Assembly: GCA_036346255.1 (NCBI GenBank)
Contig: CM070625.1
Coordinates: 21,661,488-21,725,487, forward strand
DNA length: 64,000 nucleotides
DNA from: Ampelocalamus luodianensis
Taxonomy: Eukaryota; Streptophyta; Magnoliopsida; Poales; Poaceae
Direction: 5' to 3'
Shown: one piece after another, positions 35,969 through 47,630 of the stretch
Position numbering within the stretch: the stretch's first letter is position 1
Layout: the number at the start of each line of letters is the position of its first letter
Program-made: the position numbers and the translations under genes
The notes under the pieces: generated by a model
The model's database searches: none
What the model was told of the DNA's origin: nothing
What the model saw: the letters and a program-made list of their open reading frames with translations, nothing else

Positions 35969-38944
35969 GGCGAGGACGTCCCCGACCATATGGTGCCCCA
36001 GGTCCGCATGAGGTTCGACAATGAGAGTGTTGCTTACTAGTTCTACTATCGGTACGCGTGATATGCTGGTTTTGGTATCAGAAAGAACAGAAGCATGAAA
36101 ATGATCAAAGAGTTATGTTGCACTCTGGAGGGGAAACACGACTTCTACATGCTGGAGAAGGCATGTGAACGTAGCAAGACCTCCAAGAGGATTGGGTGCA
36201 GGGCGTTCATGAAGCTGCATAAGAGCCCAAAAAATGGCTCTGTATGCATCAAGCGGGTTGTGTTGGAGCACAACCATCCGCTGGCTAGGACGCTGTCCTT
36301 GCTCACGTTCATGTAGTCACACAAGAACTTTGATCCCTCGTTGATGGAGCTCGTCAACACCATGCAGGTCGACAGGGTCCCTCACAGCGCTATAATGAAC
36401 GTTTTGTCGGAGATGCACGGGGGGGGGGGGGGCAACATAACATGCCATTCACCGAGTGTGACCTAGAAAACAAGTTTTTGCTATGTTCCATCATTGTCTT
36501 TACTTGTGTAATCATGACGAATTACCGTCATTTCCTTATTCACGACATTACTGCTGCGTCCATGTCGACTTACTGTTATTCTCTTAGTCTCAATATTTTT
36601 ACTACCATGTTGGTGTATATTTACTGTTAGTTACCATCCAATGTACTGACTAATCCATGAAGGTTGCAAATGTGCACGTTGATCATGCCGACGATGTGAA
36701 CAAGTTGATGGCTTTCTCAAGGAGTGTCTGTCATAGAACGACAAGTTCTACTACGACATACAGGTGGATGATGACAGTGTTGTGAAAACGTCTTCTGGAG
36801 CCACGCGAGCTGCCGCGCGGAATACGCTGATTTCAGAGATGTCGTCACGTTTGACACTACCTACAGAACGAACCGATACAAGATGCCACTGGCTATGTTT
36901 GTTGGCTCCAACCACCATTTACAGAACACCATGTTCGGCATCGCTCTGCTTCGTGATGAGAAGGCAACATCCTTCGAGTGGCTATTCAGGACATCCAGAC
37001 TTGCATGGATGGCAAGGACCCTATCTGCATGCTAACCAGTGATTCTCATACAATTCTAACCTAATTACGACATATGTCGATCAATTTTACTATCTATTGC
37101 ACATGTCTTTTACCGTGTTCTCTGTATCTGGTCTGAATGTATTGTCAATGTTGGTAAAAAAACTACATCTCTATACGAGTTTTAATGCCTAATGTATTTT
37201 ATTATACTGCAGATCAGGACCCGGCATGGTAGCTGCCATCCTGTGCGTCTTCCCCACACACAACACCGACTGTGTAGGTGGCACGTGCTGAAGAAGTACA
37301 AACAGAACCTGAACAAGCTATACGCGGAGCATAGTGGGCTGAAGGAGTGTTCGGTTTTCGTCATAAACCATCCGCTTACTTCAAGAGAGTTCGAGAACGC
37401 ATGGGAGGATCTGGTGAGAGACCGCCTCAATAAGAGCCAAGCCATTGGTGGCCTTTATGACCTGTGTGAAAGGTGGATCGTGGCATACTTCAAGGACGTG
37501 TACTATGGTAGGAAGACATCCATGCAGAGAAGCGAGAGTACGAACAAGATGGTAAAATGGAACTTCGTGGATAACATGACTTCGCTCCACCAATTCACGC
37601 GGAAGATGCACCATGTGCTGTAAAAGAGGAAGCACTCTGAGGCTCAAAAGACGCACTGTTCCACGATACCTAGATAAAAAAACAGGTTTACTGTGACTTT
37701 AATATGCATGTACTTCAATTTCTCCCATGATTTACTGTTAGCTATCTTATTTTACTACGTCTCTCACCCCTCCTTCTTTTACTGCAACCCATGTATGTCA
37801 TTACTTCATGCCATTTTTGTACCTGATTCATGACATATAACATCTTACATGCTCCCAGAGCCAATTGGTGAGAGCCACTCTGTTCCTGTTCGAGGAGCAG
37901 CTGGGCAGGGTGTACATGCTTGCGGTGTTCAAAGAGTACAAGGAGACCTACTTCTCCAGTACAACCTTCCGCATAAGGGCCAACACCACCTGAGATGGCC
38001 TATTCATCGTGTTTCATGGGAAACAGTCTGCGATGTTCACGTGGTCGCAACACGATTTCAAGGTGGTGGCCGAAGAGGAAACTGGTAGATACAACCGTGA
38101 ATGCAAATGGTGGGAGCAATTGGGTACTTTTAATGTCTCTAGCTAATAGTTACTGACAATATATTATACTTTTATTGTCAAGTACATATTTTCTTTTTAC
38201 TACCATTGAGTGTGTATTTTACTGTTAATACATCTTCGGTTTACCACCTTAGGGTTGTTCTGCGAGCACCTGTTGCGGGCGTTCACCTACATGGAGGTCG
38301 AGAGTATACCAAGCCGCTACATGCTCTGTAGGTACACGAGGAATGCAAGGGTAGATGTGTCGTATGACAGACATGAACTCATGCAGGTCAGACCTGATGG
38401 GACGACTGAGATGTATCGGCACACCACCTTACCGACAGAGGCTATGGGTGTGGTGAGGTCAGGGTGCAGATCAAGTCTTGTGTACGACAAATCCATGGAA
38501 GTCCCGAATGCGCTTTGGATGCAGCCTGATACCATACCCAACAACATTGGCCTGGCGGCTGAGGAGACCGCTGAGCCTGATGAAGCGGACGACAATTCGA
38601 TCAATCCATTTTCACCTCCTCTGTCACAGCCCAAGGGTCACAAACGAACCGATGATGAACCAAAGCAAAGTTCTACTCCAGTGGGGGAAGAAGATGACGA
38701 GGTTGTGCAACATATACAGCCTAAAAGCCGATCACAATAGTACTACCCGCTCAACGCTACCCAAAAACGGAGGGTGAAGGGCAGGAGTGGCAGTGGCAGT
38801 GGTAGGGGGCGAGGGAGAGGGAGGAGGGGGCGAGGAAGAGGAAGGTCCGGTACACGCCACCAGCAGATTCATGAGGATGAATCAAAAGAGGATGACACTG
38901 ATGACAGTCTCCCCGCAGAGTCGGATGACATTGATACATGCTGA
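35969..38944 (+). pseudogene. FAR1/FHY3-like MULE transposase, broken
   Basis: Related to the plant FAR1 family, which derives from MULE transposases. The exon after an AG at about 35968 gives VRMRFDNESVAY then FYYRYA and YAGFGIRKNRSMK with two in-frame stops. The FAR1 zinc-binding domain continues to GCRAFMKL and EHNHPL (about 36290). The DDE domain shows VTFDTTYRTNRYKMPLAMFV (near 36850), QHRLCRWHVLKKYKQNL (37260) and RSESTNKMV (37530). A SWIM-like C-x-W, FCEHLLRAF lies at 38090/38250, and the C-terminus is Arg-Gly rich (about 38780-38860) ending at a TGA at 38944. Several introns are present. Stops, a frameshift near 37228 and a TAG at 38738 make it non-functional. An acidic open stretch near 35000-35085 may be a 5' exon. 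Confidence 0.85.
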
Positions 38945-39602
38945 ATAGTCATGTTTTTACTTACATTTTAGTAAACCATTTACTACATTATCATATACGT
39001 GCTACTGTGTTACATCTGCTAACTAGAAAATAGAGCTCGCTATTCGGCTCACCTTGCATGTTTTACTGTATATCCGAACTCTCTTACTATAATCACGTTG
39101 TATTATTGCTTGTTTTTACTGTGTTGATCATAGTCTATTACTGTCTTCTGCATATCGGTTACTTTTTTTCTGCGGAGAAAGAATGCAACGATCAATGTGT
39201 CGTCTTCATTCTATTGATATGTGGTAATTGTTTTACTATATGATGCCAATAATGTTATTGACGTACGTTTTAATTTGGAATTACTGTATGCGTAAAAAAG
39301 ACTTTACTTTTAAACCATATACATTGTCGCTTTGTCTCCTGATGCGTCTCTTCGTCTCCCCTCAACAACTTATAAATATGTATCATCAGATTGTGAAGGG
39401 TTGAATACACACAATGCCCCAAAGCCTTCCCCTAGAGTAAAACTCCAAAACACACAAACACAAACAAAAAGGAACAAAAATGACTTCAAACTCTTCTTCT
39501 GCTCCCTTGCAAACGATAGTTCTATCCTGCCTATCACTCATATACGATCAGCTATCTGGGTGGAGCCTGATCAAGGCTACGGACCATGATTATGTCCGCG
39601 AC

Positions 39603-42600
39603 TAGAGCTGCGACTTAGGTGTGATTTTTTGGGGGCTTGAGGCCCGGTCGGCACGGCATGGCCCAAGCACGACACGACATGAACAGCAAGCGGGCTGGGC
39701 CTGAGAATGTGGCCTGTCAGGTGGCACGACATGGCACGACCAGTTGGGTCGTGCTCAGGCTGGCCCGACATGAAAGAGGCCCAGTTCTTCCCTTGCCCCA
39801 ACCCTGGCCGTGCTCAGGCCGTCCCGACATGAAAGAGGTCCAGTCCTTCCCCTGGTCCAACCCTTCCCCCTGACCTGGTCCAATCCTCCTGACCTGCCCA
39901 ACCAACCCCGTCCCCTACTCCCCCCGGCCTAGCCCAACTCCCATGCATGGCTCCCCCATCCCCATCACCCCCTCCCAACTTCCCGAGTCCCGGCTCCCAA
40001 CCCAATCCCCAATCCCCACTCCTCCAGCAACCTCCCTCCCTCTCACTCGTCACGCGCCACCACCCTTCCTCCACTCCTCCAGCGGCCTCCCACCCTCTCC
40101 TTCCTCATGCGCCATCGGTTGCTACCCTCCCTTCACTCCTCCAGCCGCCTCCCTCCCTCTCCCTTCGAACATGCCGCCGGTCGCTGCCCTACCACCACTC
40201 CTCTAGCTGCCTCCCTCCTTCTAGTTGCCCTCCCTCCAACCGCCTCCTCTCCTCCTTCTTCGTCGGTGTCCGGGAGGAGAAGGCCAAGGTGAGGGGGAGT
40301 GGGTGTGGATGGCGGAGGAGCCGCACGGCTGCACGGGTATCTTCGCCTTCCTGGGCAGCGGCGGCCATCGTCGTCTTCCAAGGTGACACGGTCCTCGTCA
40401 TCGTCAAGGTTGGGCCTGGATCGGCATGGCATAGCGGTGACTCGTCGTGCCTTGGGCTGTGCCTAGGCCTTGCTGGAGGCGAGTCGTGCCAGCACGGCTG
40501 TCGAACCCGGGAACGAAGGATCCCGAATTCTCTGTGTTCAAACACCGGTCCAGGATTTCCAGCATACACAGTCTCACAAAATGGATATCACGTTCATATC
40601 AAGAAAGCGTAAATGACATTAAATAAAATAATTGTTTAATACAACTGAGTTCTGAACAACAGTATCAAATATCAAAAGATAAACACAGCGAAAACATGAT
40701 AATAAAGGTGAGCCACACGATGCGCCATAGGCAATCGTCTGGGTCAAGGCCTACTCGTCCGGATCCTCACCATCGGGGAAGAAATCTTCTCCTGAATAAG
40801 ATTTATTCAGCAAGGATGAGCACAACTTCCGTGCTCGCAAGTTACACCCAATATTGAATTTAAATGCATGCATAAGGTAACAATTGAGTATGGCAGGGGT
40901 TGTTTTGCATAAACAGCATTTTCAGTGTAAATAATCATAGTAATTTCTAAGGCAGTTTTATACTAAGATTAAAATCATATTTTAAAATGACAATATTACA
41001 ATGTGGATAACCTCCAATGTTTTAGTGAAGGATCCCCTCCTAACACTTGGCTTCCCGCCCAATTTTTCATAAGGATTGACCATCCTCAGCATTTAATAAA
41101 GCGTTTAAAAACAAAAAACAATTCTAACTTTAAGTGGCCCTGCTAGCATGTCCATGACCATGACGCGCTATTCGAATAGTTTCTACTCTGCGAGTTGGTA
41201 CAACTTTACCCACGAGGTGACATTCTCGTTATGTCGGCCAATTCACGCCCGTAGGCGTGTGGTGAGCAATTACCATGAGGCCTTTACAATGTTCTGGTCT
41301 AATATATTCATGCCCGCTAAGGTTTCGCCCCTTTGGACTAACCGTCCTCCGGAAGCCCCCTCTTGCGCCAAGTGGGAATAAAACGTCTAACCGACACCCA
41401 CATAATCACATGACATAAATACACTAGAACATCACAAATTAATTAGCCAAATCCTGCCCATACAGGACATGTGGTAGTACGATATGGCTTAGCAATAAGC
41501 GGCTCAAAGACCGGTCCTCAATTGACTTGGGCGTCATTCCTACAAACCATGGGCCTTAATCTTAACGGATCAATCATGCATAAACCTGCACCCACCATTC
41601 ACCATTTCGCCTAAGTCCAAACCCATTTTTGATTTTATTTTGAATAAAACTCCATTTATAAACCCATGTGGTAAGACAATACCACAATATCAAGTTGAAA
41701 ACAAATTTATAGAAATTTGGTGTAAACCCTTCCAAATTCTGTAAGTGTGAACTAAGCTTGGCTAAGCATATATTTAATTTTGATAATATCTTGCCTATGG
41801 TATCAAGGTACTCAGATACAACATTCAAATTGGTCATACAATAACACATGGAATTAACTATACGTAAAACAGAATATTGAAATATTTATAAAAACATATG
41901 CATGCGATAAAGAATTTAAAAACTGAAAATAACTTAAAAAATTGGGGGCAATATGGTCAATGGTGTAACTTGCCTTGGTCGATGTCTTGGAATTCTAAAT
42001 CTTCAGTTTGATCGAACTCTCCGGAGTCGTCGAATTCTATACGCGAAAATACGACAAATTCAATATTCAAATTCAAATAAATTCAAAAACATAGTTAAAA
42101 TTAACTCCAAATTGAAATATTTTGGTTTAGTTAGCTATATTATAATTTTATATAAATTTTGCAATTTGAATCACTCAATTTGGAGTTCAGATGCAAAAGT
42201 TATGAATTTCTGAAGTTTAAATCTATTTAAAATCCTAAATTCTGATTTTTCAGATTTTCTGGATTTATTTTTCTAAAGGAAATTCTAATTATTGCGCAAT
42301 GATGACATCAGCCACCGGATTTCAGAATTAAAAGAAACTAAAATCAAAATACTGACAAGTGGCCCCACTGTAAGTGGCTCGGCCCACGGTGAACTAGTTT
42401 CACCGAGCCAAGGAAAAACCGGCGCGGTAGACCTCCCACGTGGGTGCTCATGTGGCGATGACTGGGACGCCACGTGTGCGCCACGCAAGCAGGGGGTGAG
42501 ATGGCGCCTAGGTGGCAATGCCACGTCGGCGAGGACGGCGCCGGCGCGGGGACCGAAGGTCGCCGGCGTTGTGGTGCACGGCGGTGTCCAGCGAAGATAC

Positions 42601-43804
42601 CAACAGAGAGAGGGGGAGATGGTGAACATGATGCGCTCACCCACACGTCAAGAGGAGGTCGGAGGCGGCCGGCGGCGTGGAGAAGGCGGCGGCGCAGGTA
42701 CGGTCGTCGACGAAACAGGGGTTTCGGCGATTCTCCGGTGGAGTGGGTGCGCGCGGATCGCGGCGAGGCGGCGATGGCGATGGGCGTCGGCGGGGCGGCT
42801 TCAACGACGGCCGGCAATCGGCGGCGGCGCTGCGGCTTGCGGCGACGAACGGGATTGCGGCGAGCTCGCGGCGAGAGAGGGAGAGTGAGTGGGCGTCGGG
42901 TTGAGTGAAGGAGGGTGCCCGGCTCCTTTTATAGGCGAGAGGAGGTCGGAGCAGCGGGGTGGCGTGGGGCGTGCGGCGGCGATTGCGGCGCGCGGCGGTT
43001 CGGCTAGAACATGCGCGAGAAGAGAGCGAGGAGGAGTGGAGGCGGCGGGAGGTGGCGGAGCCGTTGCGCACGACCACGAGAGAGTGGGTGGCGAGTGCGG
43101 GAACTTCGAGCTTCATTGACTGGTCATGGCGGTGGTTTCGCGAGACGCCGCGGAGAAGAAGGAGGAGGAAGAAAGAACGCGGGCCTTTTGATTTTGATCC
43201 AACGACCGAAACCGAGCGGGTGACGTGGAGGAAAGCGGCGCGGGCGGCTGTTGGATGCTAATCCAACGGCGGAGAAGGGAAAGAAAGAGAGACGTGGATG
43301 ATTGGCATCCGTCCGATTTTAATCGGACGGTGGGAGAGGGCGAGAGGCGGGCACGGGCGTGTGGGTGGAGTGGGCGCTGCACGCGAGTGGTTTTGGGCGG
43401 AGCTTTAAGTTTCTACCAAAGCCGATTAGATTTTATTTATTTTCTATTTGTTTAAATTCTGTTAATTCATATAAGTTTTAGAAAATAGCAAAATACTTTC
43501 TAAAATTATGGAAAAATTCACGGAAATTTCCAAACTCATTCTGGACTTAATAAAATTATTTCCAACTTTATGTTGGCTGTTAATTTTGTAAATAAATTTG
43601 CTTTGGCTTTAAAATATTTATAAAAAGCTTTTAAAATTTCAGAAAATTCCACAAAACTTTAAATAAATTTTAATTTATACTGAATTTGAAAATTGGGCTG
43701 TTACAACGGCACAACATGATGAGGTGGCCGTGCTCGGCTGGCACGGCCCGAAGCACATCATGCCTATGTTGTGCTGGCACAGCCCAGCCCGACTCCGAGC
43801 TCTA
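39603..43804. mobile_element. non-autonomous hAT element with nested solo LTR
   Basis: The ends TAGAGCTG and CGAGCTCTA are inverted repeats. The flanks TCCGCGAC (39595-39602) and TCTGCGAC (43805-43812) match at 7 of 8 positions, as an 8 bp hAT TSD would after some decay. The interior is rich in GGCACGGC/GCCCGAC words at both ends and in CT-rich GC repeats (about 39880-40260). Without LTR B the element is about 990 bp and codes for nothing recognised. Confidence 0.8.
40499..43705 (-). mobile_element. solo LTR B (3207 bp) with TSD ACGGC
   Basis: On the minus strand it starts TGTAACAGCCCAATTTTC (43705) and ends CCCGGGTTCGACA (40499). ACGGC flanks both sides (40494-40498 and 43706-43710). This is the reference copy for the family because both ends are proven. 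It shares long blocks with LTR A and the CTATTCGAATAG core at 41168-41179. The GC-rich 42400-43400 part gives overlapping spurious frames on both strands. No internal domain is present. Confidence 0.95.
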
Positions 43805-43935
43805 TCTGCGACCTCCTCTGTGTTTCACCCTCGTGTCTACTAGAGAGGGTAGCTGCAATCATCCACATGTTGTGTCTCCTTCTCAGTCGGACCAATATCT
43901 TGTGTCCAACGTGCGCCGAACCAACCTCATCCTAG

Positions 43936-45060
43936 TGATCATGCTCACGAGCTACGTGGATCGTGTCAATGCATCCATCCAGAGGCTCGAAGACTACATC
44001 GATAGGCAAAACGCAAGAATCGACGACGCTGAGACTATGGAAGAGACGAATGACCTCATCTGGACTATCGTCGACACACTTCCTTCACTCGTTTGATGCC
44101 AAGCTTGACTCGCTGCCGTGAAGGAGCAAGTGGAGACGGATCTCCACGTATTCCCTTATCCACCCCTGGCGAAGTCCACGAGCGGGCTTACGAGCACCTG
44201 AGGGCTGTGATAAGGTCCTGGCTTGGCCACCTGGGCCTCCTTTGTTTTCCCTTTCTTCACTACTTTTGTTATTATCAGGCAATGAAAAAAAAGAAAATAT
44301 GACTGGCCACACTATTTGGCCGAAGTATATTTAACAAGTTCTATCTTCTATGGTTTACTGTTATGTACATATAACATTACTGTAATGATTTCTTTATTTT
44401 GCTGTCAGAACACAAAAAGGATACAGTAACATTGAAAAACACAATAAAAAATATAGATTTACTACTTTATTAATAATCATTTTACCGCTTCCTGTATGCG
44501 CTTTTACTATCACACTAACTTTCGATGTACTACCCGCTGAACATTACTAGTGCACAATGATTCTCGAGCTCAACATTTACTTAAATGATATGTGATAGCC
44601 CTTTTACTGTAAAATGCGCAAGAAATGACTAAACTTCTATTTTGTTTGGAATTACTACATGAGTAACATTTGTTTACTGTATTTTGGTTTATATTTTACT
44701 ACACTATCTTCGCTCTATTTTGTTTTTGTATGTTTGCGGGTGCAGAGATGAAAACATGATATACCAATTCAACCAACCCCTTGTTTTTTTTTCAAAACAA
44801 AACATACACTGCCGCTCGGGCTACCCGATGCATCTCTTCATCTCCCCCACTGCGACTTATAAGGATGGGGCATCGTGCCTCGGGGGGGATGGTTCACGAA
44901 TTACTGTCATGTCTCATATTAATTATCGTCGAATCGAGTTTGGCATGGGGTACGGACGTTTCTGGTCCGCCGTCTGTAGTTAGTGAGTCGGCTGTATAGG
45001 GATTGTGCACGCGTGACACCTAGCCTGGGTCGTGTACGGTGGGCTGGCTAGGTGTAGAAT
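43936..45060. other. 3' non-coding part of the FAR1-type MULE
   Basis: AT-rich sequence with repeated TTTACTGT words (44354, 44603, 44673). A block near 44800-44870 (GATGCATCTCTTCATCTCCC, then GACTTATAAGGATG) resembles one near 39340-39375 (GATGCGTCTCTTCGTCTCCC, then AACTTATAAATATG), suggesting an internal duplication or two related copies. Confidence 0.5.
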
Positions 45061-45088
45061 AACTATTCTATGCTTAGCCAGAGAATAG

Positions 45089-45138
<50 letters not shown>
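45089..45138. repeat. (TA)n(TG)n microsatellite
   Basis: A TA run followed by a TG run, directly at the junction of the MULE right end and LTR I. Its instability may have erased target-site duplications of both neighbours. Confidence 0.95.
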
Positions 45139-45140
<2 letters not shown>

Positions 45141-47095
45141 GGACCGAAACGGTGACTAGAGGGGGGGTTGAATAGGAGCACGATCTCTTTTTCACCTTGA
45201 TAGGATTCAGCACGTTTTTCACTCCAATAGCTATGAAAGCTATGAAGATCAATGTACAAGCATAGCGGAAGACTTGTATTGAATCCAATCGAAACCCCAA
45301 AGCAAAACAACCAAAATCACCAAAAACTCAATTCACAATGAGTTGGGCGGTCAGACCTCTCAGCCTAGCGGTCTGACCTCTCCAAGGGGCGGTCTGACCT
45401 CCAGCTCGATGAACAGTAAAATCAGCCCGAACTCAAAATCACAAATTGGTCTAACTTTTGATGCACGACTCGAAACTCCATGAAACTTGAAACATACATT
45501 CTCTAGGATATCATGAACCTATTCCAATCAACGATCATGAAGATCATTGCCAAAGTTCTGACATTTTTCTGTTTGAGTGAGGGTTGCTTCAAAACCGAGT
45601 CAAAACCAAAATATGATCTAGAAACTTGCTCATGGGTGATTGATGATCAAGATGATCTTAGATGTATTCCCACATATCACAGCAAGCCAAATCTAGGCCA
45701 GAAATCAAAAGAAAACTCACGGATCAAAGAAAGCCCTAGAATCACGAAATAGAGAGCAAGAACACAAAGAGACTCATCTTGTGAAATCTTTCCTTGGATT
45801 GATTTAATAGGATGTTGGTTTACAACCACTCCATCTAGGAGGACAAAGACTCAACACATGAGCACGAAATCAAATCCAATTCTCTAGAACCCTAACATCT
45901 CCACTTTCCTCTCCCTGAACACAAACTAGGGTTTTTACAATGCAAGAGTTCTAAAGGTGCCAGCCAGCACCCTCCTCTATTTATAGTGGAGGCTAGCTTC
46001 TAGAAAAGTAAACCCTAATGGGCACCCGTTAAGCCCACACACAAATGGGTTTCACTTACGCACGTATTTTAAAGTGTTGTCTTCATCTCCTCTTGACCTA
46101 ATCCGCTTCTCCTTGCACCGTGAGTTAGCAAAAGGTCACCAAGGCGGTATTTAGGTGTAATTACCAAAATATCCCTTCTCGATCTTTTTCCAAAGACCGA
46201 GTCCAATCTTCATGAAGCACGTCCATGCTTCGCCGCGTGTAGGTTGATCAACGGCTCTCTTCATGTCGGCAAGTCTCTCCCATCCGGCTCTCACCGAAAC
46301 TACCATAGCACTTGCACCGACCCCTGCACCGCTTGATGCAACCCGTCGCACCGAACTGCCCGTTCGGTCATCCTTGTCCATTTTGCACCATGCTTGAGTC
46401 CACCGACCTCACTCGGCATCCTCGATCGTCCTGGACCTCAGCTCTCTAAGCCTAGTCCTGATCATCCTCGCCGTTGATCGTCGTTGACCTCTAAGCTTCC
46501 TGCACAATAATAGACAAAGAAATCGATTCCGGGAATAAGTTCTTTGCAACTTGACCCACGTTAGTCAAAATATGCATCATGCAACACATATGCACTAAAA
46601 CCTATGATCTTGACCTAGCAAGCAAACGTCGCCGCCAAGCTGGCCGGCAAACAAGTCATAACCGGTCAGACCGCCACCTCATGGCCGGTCTGACCGCCTA
46701 GCCTAGGGACTTAGCCAAAATTCCTCCCTGGAAAACTGCAACATTTTTGAAAATTTCAAACGAATAGAACTTTTGACTCGAAACTCCAAAAATTATGAGA
46801 CCAAGTGTAGTAAAATCCCCTTTCTTATTTTTTGGCCCGGCTCAAAACTCAAAAGACCATTTATGGCCGGTCCGACCGCCAGCCTCTTGGCCAAAGAACT
46901 GGTCGGTCCGACCGCCGGAGGTGGCCGGTCAAACCGCCACACAGGCCGGTCTGACCGCCGCCCTAGCCGGTCTGACCACCTACTGCCTGACAGAACTTGA
47001 ACTTTGCCGAAAACGAGTGTTTCGACAAACCTTCAACGCCATTGCCAATTGTATCATCATCCTAAGATCATGAGCACATCCCCATGATGTCCACA
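45137..47095 (-). mobile_element. solo LTR I, related to LTR F
   Basis: On the plus strand it begins TGTTGGACCGAAACGGTGAC and ends CCCCATGATGTCCACA; its ends TGTTGGAC/GTCCACA are inverted. The GTGACTAGAGGGGGGGTTGA block corresponds to the ACCGACTAGAGGGGTGAA block of LTR F. TATAAATAG reads on the minus strand near 45976. No TSD is visible, probably because the left side is microsatellite. Like F it carries short dyads in its U3-like part (about 46658-46985) and further ones near the other end (45345-45405). Confidence 0.75.
46658..46985. repeat. array of CCGGTCTGACCGCC dyads in LTR I
   Basis: Words of the form GGCCGGTCTGACCGCC (arms CGGTC/GACCG around one base) occur near 46660, 46684, 46866, 46909, 46922, 46944 and 46964, with small changes. 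Similar GCGGTCTGACCTCC words lie at 45345-45405. Confidence 0.9.
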
Positions 47096-47099
47096 GTAT

Positions 47100-47440
47100 A
47101 TATATGTAAGACGCCTGTTTCATACTTCCACTTTCAATATACCACTTAAACGAATATATTATACTTATTTATTACTTTCAGTATACTTCAATACCAATTA
47201 TAAGATACTCCAATACGACTTTATTTTTTAAAAATCATTGGAGCCTTTTATTTTTGCTATATACCATTTTTCATATATAAAAGAAGTATATACACAGATT
47301 TTGCTATAAAAATAAACTTTAATGATTTTTTTTATGAAACTTACTTTAGTGTATCTTATAATTATTATTGGAGTATGCTCAAATTGATAAAGAGGTATCA
47401 TCATAGAATTTAAGTGGTATATGACTTATATGTGTGTGCA
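47100..47440 (-). mobile_element. AT-rich MITE, family H, copy 2
   Basis: Its reverse complement matches the MITE at 34328-34665 over most of its length, including GAGCATACTCCAATAATAAT and TTTATATATGAAAAATG words. The orientation is opposite to copy 1. Ends are approximate. Confidence 0.7.
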
Positions 47441-47630
47441 TAGTGCATGAACCCCTTGCACGAATCTTGAGGCACTTTTGAGGGTTAAGATAGTGCATGT
47501 ACCCACGTGGTTTTGCATTTTTTTTTTGAAAGTTTACATGTGATCTGCGTCCGTTTATTTTTGTATGTCTAGTTCCGTTTATTTCCTCTTTTGTTGTCTC
47601 GATCAGCTGGACAGTTACCAGAAAATAGAA

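Larger units (their letters stand above)
39480..43935 (+). pseudogene. small second frame of the MULE, split by the hAT element
   Basis: A frame from ATG at 39480 (MTSNSSSAPLQTIVLSCLSL) reaches the left TSD of the hAT element. Skipping the hAT and one TSD copy, it continues in phase from 43813 to TAG at 43935, about 81 codons in all. Another frame over 43860-44096 (SYVDRVNASIQRLEDYIDRQ) is open to a TGA at 44094 and looks coiled-coil-like. I recognise neither product. They may be a minor MULE gene or captured host sequence. Confidence 0.35.
34696..45088 (+). mobile_element. FAR1-type MULE, interrupted by a hAT element
   Basis: It contains a FAR1/FHY3-like transposase gene (35969-38944). The proposed ends are matching terminal structures: CTATTC, 13-14 bases, GAATAGYTATTC, seen at 34696 on the plus strand and at 45088 on the minus strand. 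No TSD is visible at these ends, so boundaries are tentative. Subtracting the nested hAT (with LTR B) leaves about 6.2 kb, suitable for an autonomous MULE. Subterminal GGTAAAA/AGTAAAA words crowd 34800-34980. Confidence 0.6.

Noticed and set aside
36419..36432. G homopolymer as a G-quadruplex element
   Set aside because: It falls in a decayed coding stretch of the FAR1-type transposase and looks like slippage; a single run does not define a quadruplex.
42285..43455. Overlapping Arg/Gly-rich frames up to 198 residues
   Set aside because: They lie inside solo LTR B and occur on both strands without any domain.
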